Positions 1 through 8,706 of a stretch of DNA of 64,000 nt are shown here, piece by piece. Both the position numbers and the translations under genes were made by a program. The first letter of the stretch is position 1. Each line of letters begins with the position of its first letter. The stretch comes from Clostridium ljungdahlii (GTDB taxonomy: Bacteria; Bacillota; Clostridia; Clostridiales; Clostridiaceae): the NCBI RefSeq assembly GCF_001636845.1, contig NZ_LITT01000023.1, positions 248,001-312,000 of the forward strand. The letters run 5' to 3'. The notes beneath the pieces were generated by a model that was not told the DNA's origin, made no database searches, and was given only the letters and a program-made list of their open reading frames with translations.

Positions 1-2
1 AT

Positions 3-356
3 AAAGATGGTTCTGTAATTGGTGGTGTTATGAAAATTACCTTCTTGTTTGGGCTATTTGGAAGAAATATGACCAGTGCTTCAGCCATACTTTCCATAAT
101 TTTTGTATCCTTTTTAGTTGGAGCTGTAATGGCAGCTATACCTAGTGGAGGTATGATTGGTGAGATGCTTATATTAAGCGTGTACGGACTTCCAACGGAG
201 CTGCTTCCTATAATTGCCGTTATAAGTGTAATAATAGATGCACCGGCTACTGTGCTTAACTCTACAGGAAATACAGTAGCTAGTATGGTAATATCCAGGC
301 TTGTAGAGGGAAAGTTAACATTTGAAAAAAAGTATGGCATAATGGAAGATAAGTAA
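3..356 (+). CDS. Dicarboxylate/amino acid:cation symporter, C-terminal part (DAACS family)
   Basis: Only the last ~117 codons are present; the reading frame is open to the window edge, so the start lies outside. The family moves C4-dicarboxylates or acidic amino acids into the cell with Na+ or H+. The visible part holds the late membrane segments, with a small-residue-rich helix (AAIPSGG) and the segment VIIDAPATVLNSTGNTVAS, which corresponds to the conserved D-x(n)-N substrate/cation-binding region of this family. It ends in a charged cytoplasmic tail. No clear terminator follows; the next feature is a MITE-like repeat starting about 25-70 bases downstream. The exact substrate cannot be told from this fragment. 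Confidence 0.85.
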   Translation, partial: KDGSVIGGVMKITFLFGLFGRNMTSASAILSIIFVSFLVGAVMAAIPSGGMIGEMLILSVYGLPTELLPIIAVISVIIDAPATVLNSTGNTVASMVISRLVEGKLTFEKKYGIMEDK

Positions 357-379
357 GATGGTATAACTTATCTTTTGCA

Positions 380-715
380 CATAAGAAATTTTGACTTAAT
401 ATAAAAATATTGCATCACAATATTTTTGAGAGGACAGAGGACAATTGACAGAGGACAGTGAAGGAGGATTTTTCTCCGCTGCACTACGAAAAATCTTTAA
501 TTAAATTTTTAATGACTCATTTCGCTAAAGTGAAATATTGCTGACTTATATAAATTTGAAGCTTGTTTTGCATTAGCAAAACAAGCCTAAAAAAATAAAT
601 AAGTTTTCTGACATAAGGAAGAAAACTTACCTTCACTGTCCTATGTCCTATGTCAATTGTCCTCTAAAAAATGTTTCGCAAAGTTTTTAAACTATGAAAG
701 TTGACTTAATTATAG
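380..715. mobile_element. MITE-like element, copy 1 (core 429-665)
   Basis: The 237-bp core is bounded by ~36-bp imperfect terminal inverted repeats starting AGAGGACA and ending AGTGAAGG. The interior holds smaller palindromes and no credible ORF. A second copy lies at 41490-41825. The interiors of the two copies run in the same direction, but the outer flanks (about 40-50 bp each side) are exchanged and reverse-complemented, so one core is flipped relative to its flanks. No transposase is encoded, so any mobility would need an enzyme in trans. This element fills the 357-738 gap. Confidence 0.75.
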
Positions 716-738
716 AGATAATAAGGGGGAGGCATTTT

Positions 739-984
739 ATGAAGTATAAAATTGGACACGAAATTCAATTTACTCAGAGCTTTTGGCTGCCAGTAGAAGG
801 TGGTAAAAAGCTGAAGGTATTAAAAGGAGATAAAGCTGTAGTAGTTAAAAAAATAGATGATAATTCAGGAGAAATACTGTATATGACAGGGGAGGCTTCT
901 GGAAAAAGTCAGATTATAAATATTCAAGTGGATGATCAAATAGATGGGGATTATATAGCAAAACAGATAATGGAAGGGCTTTAA
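739..984 (+). CDS. Small conserved-looking hypothetical protein (81 aa)
   Basis: No family recognised. The start at 739 is chosen because AAGGGGGAGG lies just upstream at proper spacing; the open frame extends to 694 but without a ribosome site. The 81-residue product is soluble and mixed alpha/beta in appearance, with a basic stretch (KKLKVLKGDKAVVVKK) followed by an acidic C-terminal half. There is no signal peptide or membrane segment. It stands alone, between a MITE-like repeat and its own terminator at 997-1036. The strong ribosome site and terminator argue that it is a real gene; its function is unknown. Confidence 0.6.
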   Translation: MKYKIGHEIQFTQSFWLPVEGGKKLKVLKGDKAVVVKKIDDNSGEILYMTGEASGKSQIINIQVDDQIDGDYIAKQIMEGL

Positions 985-996
985 TTGTGAGAAATA

Positions 997-1036
997 AAAA
1001 ACTACTTCAAAATAGAATGTTGAAGTAGTTTTTTTG
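997..1036 (+). terminator. Intrinsic terminator after the 81-aa gene
   Basis: Arms AAACTACTTCAA and TTGAAGTAGTTT enclose a short loop and are followed by a T run. Confidence 0.85.
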
Positions 1037-1058
1037 TAGAAGCTAGTGTAAAATCATG

Positions 1059-1087
1059 TTGACTTTGGTAAATATATAACTTATACT
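1059..1087 (+). promoter_or_regulatory. SigA-type promoter of the cobalamin riboswitch transcript
   Basis: TTGACT (-35, 1059-1064) and TATACT (-10, 1082-1087) are separated by exactly 17 bases. The predicted start near 1094 is just 5' of the riboswitch. Confidence 0.65.
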
Positions 1088-1097
1088 TAACATAAAA

Positions 1098-1275
1098 GTA
1101 ACAAAAATGGTAGTTAAAAGGAAAAGTGTAAGAAGCGCTGCAGCCCACCGTTACTGTATGGAGGATAAAACCCTAGCTATGTCACTGGAATTATATCTGG
1201 CAAGACAGGGGAGTAAAATGAATCTGAGCCAGGAAGCCTTTCTGATATGATGTTAATTCTTTCGGAGGGGAAGAT
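1098..1275 (+). promoter_or_regulatory. Cobalamin riboswitch
   Basis: The core reads GGAAAAGTG ... GCTGCAGCCC ... CGTTACTGT ... GTCACTGG ... GAGCCAGGAAGCC, matching the order of conserved blocks in B12 riboswitches (the B12 box being the GAGCCAGGA-type segment at ~1225-1240). It is followed by two hairpins, at 1327-1352 and 1386-1415. The next gene is a frameshifted chemotaxis receptor starting about 320 bases further on, not a B12 gene. Either the receptor is cobalamin-controlled or the original target gene has been lost. Confidence 0.8.
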
Positions 1276-1326
1276 ATTGATATTTTAAGCTGTTTATAAT
1301 TAAAAGTAAACGGTTATATTGATATG

Positions 1327-1352
1327 AGAGAACCCTAGCGGTTCTTTTTTAG
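1327..1352 (+). terminator. Riboswitch-linked intrinsic terminator
   Basis: AGAACC/GGTTCT stem followed by TTTTTT, directly 3' of the cobalamin aptamer. This is the likely expression platform. Confidence 0.7.
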
Positions 1353-1385
1353 TTTATTAGTCATATATAAATTATGCTATATAGG

Positions 1386-1415
1386 AGGCCTTTGAAAGAA
1401 GGCCATTTTTATTAT
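1386..1415 (+). terminator. Second hairpin with T-rich tail
   Basis: GGCCTT and AAGGCC pair around a 6-base loop, followed by ATTTTTATT. It may be a back-up terminator between the riboswitch leader and the chemotaxis gene. Confidence 0.5.
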
Positions 1416-1592
1416 ATTAGATAGGATTTTATCTCATAAACGTAGAAAAAAGTATCAAAATGAAATAAAATTTGTATCAATTTGATATTTATTTCAAGGA
1501 AATATTTAAAAAAGTATGGAATAAAAATTGCTTTATATAAATACACAGAAAAAATTCAATAATTAACTATGTTAAAAAGGGGACAGATGACA

Positions 1593-3322
1593 ATGAATAT
1601 TTTTAAAGATATGAAAGTAAAAACTAAGTTAGTGGGTACATTTTTATGTATTATTATATTAATAGGCATAATAGCAGGCGTAGGACTAAAAAATTTAAGC
1701 AATACGACTTTAAGCTGTGATAATATGTATAATAGTAATTTGATATCTGTTGATCTAATACATAGTGTAAAAGAAAATTTATTAAATATAGGTTTGGATA
1801 TGTCTGAATTAATAAATGAAAAAGATAAAGGTAAAGCATCTCGTCTTATAGATAGTATTCATAAATATCAAGAAAATGACAATAAGTTACTATATGAATA
1901 TAACAATACGGACGGCGGTTCAGATGACTGGCTTGAGGGAGAAGAGCAAGTATATAACAAATTTATAAATCAATTAAATGGATATAGAAAAAGTAGGGAA
2001 AAAGTAATAAGTTTAATCCAAGATGGAAGAAAAGAAGAGGCATTGTCACTATACTCAAACACTTTAGAAGAATTGAATTCGGTGTTTGTATCTTTAAATA
2101 AAATTATACAGCTTAACTCAAATGGTGCAAAACAGGATAATATAATAAATCAGCAAATTTATAGAAAAAACTTTGCTTTAATTATGGGTTTAAGTATAGT
2201 AGCATTAATATTTGCAGGTATTTTAAGTAGTATAATTACAAGACAAATAGAGAGTTCTTTAACAGAAATAAATAATTTTGCTAAAAGATTATCAAATTGT
2301 GATTTTACTAGCAATATTGACAGTAACAGTAAGGATGAATTTGGACAAACTCTAGCATCTTTAAATAAAGCCCAATTTCATATGAAGCAGGTTATACAGG
2401 CTATTATGGAAAATTGTTCAGATGTAAGCAGTTTAAGTGAGGAAGTTTATTCTTCAGTTGAAGAAATAGACGCTAAAATGCAAAATATAAATGCTTCAGT
2501 TGATGAAATTTCTAGTGGAATAGAAGAGACAAGTTCTATAAGTCAGCAAATATATTCTTCAGAAGAAGAAATTGATGTAGGTATAAAGGAGCTTACGAAA
2601 AAAACATATGAAGAAAATGAAAATTCTTCAAAAATTAGAAATAGGGCTGTTGAGGCACAGGTGAAAGTTGAAGATTCTATAGAAACAATACAAAAATTAT
2701 TTATGGAAAAACAGAAAAAATATTGATAGCTATTGAAAATGGAAAAGTAGTAGAAGAAATTAATCAAATGACAAATGTTATAGCAAGTATAGCAGATCAA
2801 ACAAATTTATTGGCTTTAAATGCTGCCATAGAAGCAGCTAGAGCAGGCGAAAATGGTAAGGGGTTTGCAGTTGTGGCTGAGGAAGTTAGAAAGCTTGCTA
2901 GCCAATCATCTGAAACAGTTAAAAGTATACATAGCAGTGTTACAAAAGTACAGGAAGCTTTTATAAATATATCAAGCAGTGGTAAAGAAATATTAAACTT
3001 TATAAATGATAATGTAAATGGGCAGTTAAATACTTTTTCTAAAATATTGGGCCAATTTAGGAATGATTCCGAGTATATTAATGTTATGTCTAATGATATT
3101 GCAGCTATGGCAGGACCAATTAATACTGCTGCTAATGAAGTAAATAAAGCAACACAAAATATGGCAGTGTTATCACAAAAATCTAATAAATATTCTAGCG
3201 AAATTCAAATTAGTGTAGAGGATTCTACAAAAGCTGTAGATGAAATAACAAAAATAACACAAAATCAAGCACACTCATCACAGAAACTTAATGAAGTAAT
3301 TCAAAAGTTTAAGATATCTTAA
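1593..3322 (+). pseudogene. Methyl-accepting chemotaxis protein, one-base frameshift
   Basis: Two frames together make one complete receptor of about 576 aa. The first (1593-2726) holds TM1, a four-helix-bundle sensor, TM2 (~190-215), HAMP and the first signalling helix. The second (to 3322) holds the signalling hairpin tip with [21 protein letters not shown] and the C-terminal helix. The break is at a run of six A (2715-2720); seven A would restore the frame (…[17 protein letters not shown]…), exactly as in the intact paralogue at 49111. A stop lies four bases after the run. The start at 1593 follows AAGGGG. The cause could be sequencing error, a real mutation, phase variation or transcriptional slippage. 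It would sense extracellular ligands and signal to CheA/CheW. Confidence 0.85.
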
Positions 3323-3379
3323 GTAAAGGAATATCTCATACTGAGAAAAGAAAGTCGAGCCTTTAACCAATTCTATCAG

Positions 3380-3591
3380 TAATTATTGTAAAATATTCCT
3401 ACGCCTAAGTTTATTTTTTAGTTATAAACTCTAAGTTTTCGGACTTTCTATATTGAAATTTTAAATTATACATAAAATGTAATGACAAAATTGAAAGCAC
3501 TTTTAAAAACTTTAGGCTTGTCAAAAGTTTTATGGTGATGAAATTTGTCATTACATGATACTGTATAAGTAAACTTTCTACTTAGAAACCC
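3380..3591. repeat. Partial copies of the long intergenic hairpin family (L1)
   Basis: 3380-3434 matches the outer end of the type-B hairpins (GTAAAATATTCCTACGC…AAGTTTATTTTTTAG). 3446-3591 is a shortened type-A hairpin whose outer arms (ATGTAATGACAAA / TTTGTCATTACAT) pair. The central stem and conserved loop seen in the full copies are missing. It lies between two convergent genes and probably serves as a two-way terminator. Confidence 0.65.
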
Positions 3592-3595
3592 TATA

Positions 3596-4875
3596 TTAAT
3601 CACATCTTAAAGTTTTATAAGTAATAGTAGTAGGCTCACTGCAGCATACTTCTATATCTTCTTTGCTTATTTTGGTGTTTAATTTCACGGGATATCCCCA
3701 TAATTCATAAATGCATTTTAAAGTAGCTTCCATATAATTTGAATTTAATTCTCTCCCATCGTAAATATGTTTTAATACGAGGGTATTGTCTTTTTTTAAA
3801 ATATCATCAACAACAATATTGGGAATGGAACCCATACCACAATTATTGCATATGGTATTTCTGATTTCAATCCAGCCCTTTTCATCAGGAATTTCTTTTA
3901 TTACATAGTCACTGCGTCGTTTTGCATATTCAAATAAATTTAGTTCATAACACAGCTCTTTTGTTAAATATCTTCGAATAAAAGATGCATCTCTTTCCAG
4001 TGCTCTTACTTCAAATATTTTATTTTGTCCGTACATTTTATCTAAGTTTTCAAATATTTTAAAACCCATATAATAGGGGTTAATTCCTCCCATAATAGGT
4101 GTAATTATATCATTATGTCTTTTAATGAATTCAATGTGAAGTGAAGGCGAAAGGTCGAGCCTATTTAAGGTTTTATAGTGCCAGTAACTTGCCCAACCTT
4201 CATTCATAATCTTTGTTTCAACCTGAGGTATAAAATATGCAGTTTCTTTTTTTACTACATATAAAACATTCTTTTGCCATTCTTCTAGTTGACTGTGATT
4301 TATAATAAAACCTATTAAGTCTTCTTTTGATTCTTCCTCTGTTTTTTTGCACCTATGGTTCTGGTTGTTTGAAATCTTATGGAATGAGCGGCATTTAAAA
4401 TTTTTTCTACTCCTTCATACCCGATGCTTGGGTCATTTATATATTCTCTTATCATATCTGCGTCATTTTTAAACATTTCAAGAGTATAGGATGCTTTAGT
4501 ACCCTCTTTAAACAACCTGTTATTTTTAAAGAAATCATTATGCCCGTATACATGAGCCATTGTTAGAATTTGCAGTAGCAGTGTATTGTCCTTCATCAAA
4601 TAAGCAAGACAGGGATTTGAGTTTATTACCATTTCATAAGGAAGTCCTGTAAGATTATATTTGTAAAGTGATTTTGTCCTGTCATAGGATTTGCCAAAAC
4701 TCCAGTGAGGGTATCTAGCAGGCATTCCCAGATAGGCTTCGTATCCTATCATGTCTGTATAACTTACAATTTCAAATTCTTGAGGATAAAAATCAAGTCC
4801 TGATTTTTTAGATGTATCTTCTATAATGTCACACCATTTTTCTAAATCTGTACCTGTATATTCCAGAAAAATCAC
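3596..4875 (-). pseudogene. spoVR: SpoVR family sporulation protein, one-base frameshift
   Basis: Two frames (4875-4315 and 4207-3596) are joined by readable sequence in the shifted frame, giving a near full-length SpoVR of ~425 aa. The N-terminal part has the hallmark YPHWSFGK, YNLTGLPYEMVINSNPC and AHVYGHNDFF motifs; the C-terminal part has the MNEGWASYWH motif and a basic tail. The break is at seven A (T run 4342-4348); eight A would restore GAKKTEEESKEDLIGF. The GTG start overlaps the yhbH stop (GTGA), indicating translational coupling. SpoVR acts in spore cortex formation alongside PrkA and YhbH. Sequencing error or a true mutation are both possible. Confidence 0.85.
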
Positions 4876-6074
4876 CTTCCTTCTAGTTCTTTTTTCAATA
4901 TTTTTTTAAGGGATATCCATAAGTCTTGCTTCTCATTAATAGTTACAGTGGAAAAGTTATTTTTATCTATTCCTCGACGGAAAATATTTTTTATATTACT
5001 TCCAAAATAACTGGGTATGATTTCTGCATAGCTAAAAAGATTGCAGACTTCACATAAATCTTTGGCAGCTTTTAAAGCACGCTCGTTATCTTCATCCCAA
5101 TTGTCACCGTCACTTACATAAAATGTATATACATTCCAGTAAGCAGGATTATAATTTTCTTCAATTACCTCAAGAGCTTTATTTAATCCGCTGGATATAT
5201 AGGTTCCACCAGATTCTACCTTATGGAAAAATTCATTTTCAGTAACAACTTTTGCTTTAGTGGAGTGAGAAATAAACTTAATTTCAACATTATTGTATTT
5301 AGCCTTTACAAATTGATACAAAATAAAGAAGAAGGATCTAGCTAAGAATTTTCTAGTGCTATCCATGGAACCTGATGTATCCATTACGCATATGACAGCA
5401 GCATTTAATTCACGCTTTTTTTTCTCTTTTATCCTGAAGTATCTTAAATCTTCCTGTCTGAAAGGAAATCTTGAGTCTATATCTTTAGAAATAATTTTAT
5501 TTTGAAATAGTGGGTCTTGGCTGGCTTCCCTAAGGGCTCTTTTAGAGTTTTGCTGTCTTTTTAGCTTTTCTATAACAGTTCTTTTCTTAGCAAGCCTTGG
5601 GTTTATTCCATTTCTTTGATATCCTGCTTTTTTTAAGAATTTTTTAGACAGTAGTTCTGAAAATTTTTTTTTGTCCATCAAAGGTAGCTCCATATCTTCA
5701 AGAAGGTAATTCATAAGTTCCTCTAGGGTAATTTCCGTTTCGTACATATCTTCCCCTTCTTCGTTACCTGCACCACCTTTGCCTTTGCCTCCATTTTTCT
5801 CTAGGACTCTTCCAATTTTATCTCCTCTTTTTTGAGATCCATCTCCACTTCCAACTTGGGGACTGTTGTCTCCATATATAAAGTGGTATTCTTTAATGCC
5901 CTTTATGGGAATTTTAATTTTCTTATCTTTACTCTGACCTATAATACTTTCTTCTGATATTATATCTGCAAGATTATCCTTTATGGATTTCTCTACTAAT
6001 TGTTTGTGGCGACTTCTATCTTCTAAGGATCTATCATGGTGATCCCTTGGATCAAATTCTCTAAAAATAGCCAT
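4872..6074 (-). CDS. yhbH: YhbH family sporulation protein (DUF444)
   Basis: 400-aa soluble protein of the DUF444 family, the constant partner of PrkA and SpoVR in spore formers. The N-terminus ([16 protein letters not shown]) and a Gly/Lys-rich low-complexity stretch near 95-110 are typical. The C-terminal half has a VWA-like fold with the metal-site motif [12 protein letters not shown] and later [12 protein letters not shown]. The start at 6074 is chosen because GGAAGG sits 8 bases upstream and the protein then begins as its family does; the longer frame to 6107 has no ribosome site. It follows prkA by 4 bases and overlaps spoVR by 4. Confidence 0.93.
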   Translation of the reverse strand: MAIFREFDPRDHHDRSLEDRSRHKQLVEKSIKDNLADIISEESIIGQSKDKKIKIPIKGIKEYHFIYGDNSPQVGSGDGSQKRGDKIGRVLEKNGGKGKGGAGNEEGEDMYETEITLEELMNYLLEDMELPLMDKKKFSELLSKKFLKKAGYQRNGINPRLAKKRTVIEKLKRQQNSKRALREASQDPLFQNKIISKDIDSRFPFRQEDLRYFRIKEKKKRELNAAVICVMDTSGSMDSTRKFLARSFFFILYQFVKAKYNNVEIKFISHSTKAKVVTENEFFHKVESGGTYISSGLNKALEVIEENYNPAYWNVYTFYVSDGDNWDEDNERALKAAKDLCEVCNLFSYAEIIPSYFGSNIKNIFRRGIDKNNFSTVTINEKQDLWISLKKILKKELEGR

Positions 6075-6078
6075 AATA

Positions 6079-8001
6079 TCAATCCTTCCATAGGTTGTTG
6101 GCAGCATATTTTAAAATAACGTCACAGCAGTGGTCACAATATCCATCTGCCTTCATTTCCTCAACCATGGAATTATATTTTTCGTTTTGTTCCTTGCCCC
6201 TTACTTTTGATTTAGTTATAACTCTGGATAGTTCTTTTACAGATGCAGTGAGTTTTTTCTCAATAGCTTCTTTAAGAGGTTCGTAGGAAGTATAGCTGAT
6301 TTTTCCTCCATTTCTTATAACGTAGAACATATATGAAGTTACATCTGTTCTAAATCCTTTTGCAGAATTTTCAGAGATGCCAATATGTTCTTCTATAGAT
6401 CTCATGAAAGTCTCATCTGGTTCTAATTCTTCTCCAGTAGATTGATCTTTAATTTTATTTTTATTTACATAAGCTTCTGCATGATCTAGGTAATTGTCAA
6501 AAAGACTTTCGGCCTGTTCTTTAAAACTGTGAATAAAAGCTCTGGTTATTTCTTTTTCCAATACTTTGTTGTATTCTTTTCTAATGGTATCTTTTATAAA
6601 AGTTAAATATCTTTGTTTATCATCTTCAGCTATATCCAAATCTTTAACTGCTTTTGTTAAACTTTCTATTACGCTAAGAGGATTTATACAGTTGTACTCT
6701 GAGTTTGAAAGAGCACTATCTAAGGCTTTTACTATAAACCTAGTGGAAATGCCTGTCATTCCTTCTCTAGAACCTGCTTCCTCTTTTAATTCTGAAAAGT
6801 CAATTTTTTTAGTTGTGCCTTTTTCAACTATATCTTCTCCATTATAAATTTTTAATTTTGTCATAGGGTCTACCTTGTTGGAAGGTGAAAGTCTGGATAG
6901 AATTGCGAACATTGCTGCTATTTCTATGGTGTGGGGTGCTATATGTGCATTAAATTGGCTCTTGCCAAGTATTTTTTTATATATCTTAATTTCCTCATTT
7001 AATTCCATGCAGTAAGGAACTTCAATTTTTACTATTCTATCTAGTATTGCTTCGTTAGTATGGTCAGATTTAAACTTGTTCCATTCAGATTCATTGGAAT
7101 GTGCTAGAATAATTCCATCAAAATAGATCATTGAACCCTTACCTGGAGACGGAACTGATTTTTCCTGGGTAGCTGTAATTATTGTGTGAAGATATTCCAC
7201 ATCATTTTTAAAAACTTCAATAAATTCTACAAGCCCTCTATTACCTACATTGAAAGCACCATTTAGCGAGAATATTCTAGGATCATCTTCAGGGTACATA
7301 TCCATCTTTGATATATCGATAGAACCTGTGAGTACGGATGTATCTTGGTTATTAGGATCAACTGGAGGTACTACTCCAATGCCTTTTCTTGATCGTATGG
7401 AAAAGTCAGTAGTAGTTACAGGAAATTTTTCATATTCGCCGCCGTAATCATGTTTTAACCTATATTTACAAACAGGGCATAAATCGCCTTCAATTTCTAC
7501 ACCGAGTGCCTTTTCAAAACTTCCTTTTAAATGTTTTGGTATAAGGTGCAGAGGCTCTTCTCTCATAGGGCATCCTTCAAGAGCATAAATAGGTTCTGAG
7601 GTTTCAAGGGCTTTTTTAATTGATTCTACTAGAGATGATTTACCAGCTCCTACAGGACCTACTAGATAAAGTACCTGTCTTGATTCTTCTCCCATCATTG
7701 CTGCAGAGTGGAAATAGTTTACTAATTTCATTATGACTTTGTCAATTCCAAAAAAGTCATCTTTGAAAAAGTTATATCTTCTAATTGGTTCATTTCCATA
7801 TAATTTTTTTATTCTTGGATTTTCTTCAGGTTTTAACACTTCATAACCTTTATTCATTATAATATCATACATTCTTCTATGAGATAATTTTACGATTTTA
7901 GGGTTCTTTTTTACAATTTCTAAGTACTCTAGAAAAGTCCCTTTAAATTCATGCTTTTTTCTTATTTCCCTGTCTTTTTCAATTATATCCTTAAAGTTCA
8001 T
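6079..8001 (-). CDS. prkA: PrkA AAA+ serine protein kinase
   Basis: 640-aa member of the PrkA family, full length. It has an N-terminal AAA+ domain with Walker [10 protein letters not shown] (~115-123) and a [13 protein letters not shown] region, a Cys-containing segment (CPVCKYRL) near 175, and the C-terminal PrkA domain ending in [12 protein letters not shown]. In Bacillus the protein acts in sporulation and has been described both as a kinase and as an ATP-dependent protease. It heads the prkA-yhbH-spoVR operon. AAGGAGAGGAG precedes the ATG. The 213 bases upstream hold a small dispersed repeat (8095-8132); no confident sporulation-sigma promoter could be assigned. Confidence 0.95.
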   Translation of the reverse strand: MNFKDIIEKDREIRKKHEFKGTFLEYLEIVKKNPKIVKLSHRRMYDIIMNKGYEVLKPEENPRIKKLYGNEPIRRYNFFKDDFFGIDKVIMKLVNYFHSAAMMGEESRQVLYLVGPVGAGKSSLVESIKKALETSEPIYALEGCPMREEPLHLIPKHLKGSFEKALGVEIEGDLCPVCKYRLKHDYGGEYEKFPVTTTDFSIRSRKGIGVVPPVDPNNQDTSVLTGSIDISKMDMYPEDDPRIFSLNGAFNVGNRGLVEFIEVFKNDVEYLHTIITATQEKSVPSPGKGSMIYFDGIILAHSNESEWNKFKSDHTNEAILDRIVKIEVPYCMELNEEIKIYKKILGKSQFNAHIAPHTIEIAAMFAILSRLSPSNKVDPMTKLKIYNGEDIVEKGTTKKIDFSELKEEAGSREGMTGISTRFIVKALDSALSNSEYNCINPLSVIESLTKAVKDLDIAEDDKQRYLTFIKDTIRKEYNKVLEKEITRAFIHSFKEQAESLFDNYLDHAEAYVNKNKIKDQSTGEELEPDETFMRSIEEHIGISENSAKGFRTDVTSYMFYVIRNGGKISYTSYEPLKEAIEKKLTASVKELSRVITKSKVRGKEQNEKYNSMVEEMKADGYCDHCCDVILKYAANNLWKD

Positions 8002-8094
8002 ATTCTCCTCTCCTTTTTATTATATCTATTAAATACTACGCAGCATGGGTATTTATTATGTATAATAATTGATAGCACTTGTGATTTCAATCAA

Positions 8095-8132
8095 GTGATT
8101 CTTGGACTCAGGTGGAATTTGTCTAAGAGGAT
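8095..8132 (+). repeat. ~35-bp dispersed repeat, copy 1
   Basis: GACTCAGGTGGAATTTG with flanking GTGATTCTTG and AAGAGGAT recurs inverted at 31828-31865 with few changes. Both copies are intergenic or at a gene end. Function is unknown. Confidence 0.6.
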
Positions 8133-8167
8133 AGAAGCCTGTTTCTAAGGATTAAGAGAAAGGTAAA

Positions 8168-8212
8168 GGGAAAACACGACAGCAGTAACAGGTTCTGCTG
8201 AAGTATTTTCCC
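8168..8212 (-). terminator. Terminator of the efflux operon (after marR)
   Basis: GGGAAAA…CAGCAG pairs with CTGCTG…TTTTCCC and leads into a T-containing tail on the minus strand, immediately after the MarR stop. Confidence 0.6.
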
Positions 8213-8214
8213 TA

Positions 8215-8706
8215 TTATTTAATATCTTCTAATAGTGATTTATAATGTTCTAATGCATGAATAAATTGATCTACTGATTTGCTATCCATATTTCTTATAG
8301 TATCGGATATACAGTTGGAAATTAAAGTTTGCCGTATGTCTAATATATTATTGCTTTTCTTAAATTCTTCAGATATAGATAGTTTTACAATTCTCCTGTT
8401 GTTTTCAGGTATCTCTCGGGTTACAACGCCTTGATTTACCAGACGGTCTATTATACCAGATACAGTGCTCTTTGCAAGCATTAAATGATGGCTTAATTCA
8501 TTTAATGTCATGCCAGGTCTTTTATACAGATGAACTACAACTGCCAGTTGAGGTGCCGTAAACCCGTATTGTGCTGCAATCTTTCTGAATTTATGACCAA
8601 TAATTTTATGGATACTTTTAAAAAGATTAATTATTTTATCAGATTGCTCTAATATTAAGTCATCATTTTGTGGCGGCAAGTTCTTTTGTGTTGGTATTGT
8701 GCTCAT
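8215..8706 (-). CDS. MarR family transcriptional regulator
   Basis: 163-aa winged-helix regulator. The DNA-binding core reads YGFTAPQLAVVVHLYKRPGMTLNELSHHLMLAKSTVSGIIDRLVNQGVVTREIPENNRR (given here only by position, residues ~45-105), with the typical wing and recognition helix, and flanking dimerisation helices. It overlaps the preceding efflux pump gene by 44 bases, so it is the last gene of that operon. Its likely operator is the perfect inverted repeat at 11938-11963 that overlaps the operon's transcription start. AAAGGAG almost touches the ATG at 8706, so a start slightly further in is possible. It probably senses a small toxic compound and derepresses the pump. Confidence 0.9.
   Translation of the reverse strand: MSTIPTQKNLPPQNDDLILEQSDKIINLFKSIHKIIGHKFRKIAAQYGFTAPQLAVVVHLYKRPGMTLNELSHHLMLAKSTVSGIIDRLVNQGVVTREIPENNRRIVKLSISEEFKKSNNILDIRQTLISNCISDTIRNMDSKSVDQFIHALEHYKSLLEDIK

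Noticed and set aside
2715-2726. Programmed -1 ribosomal frameshift in the chemotaxis gene
   Set aside because: The A run is not preceded by the extra A needed for a full A-AAA-AAA slippery heptamer, and no clear stimulatory stem follows. Slippage in transcription, mutation or sequencing error fit better.
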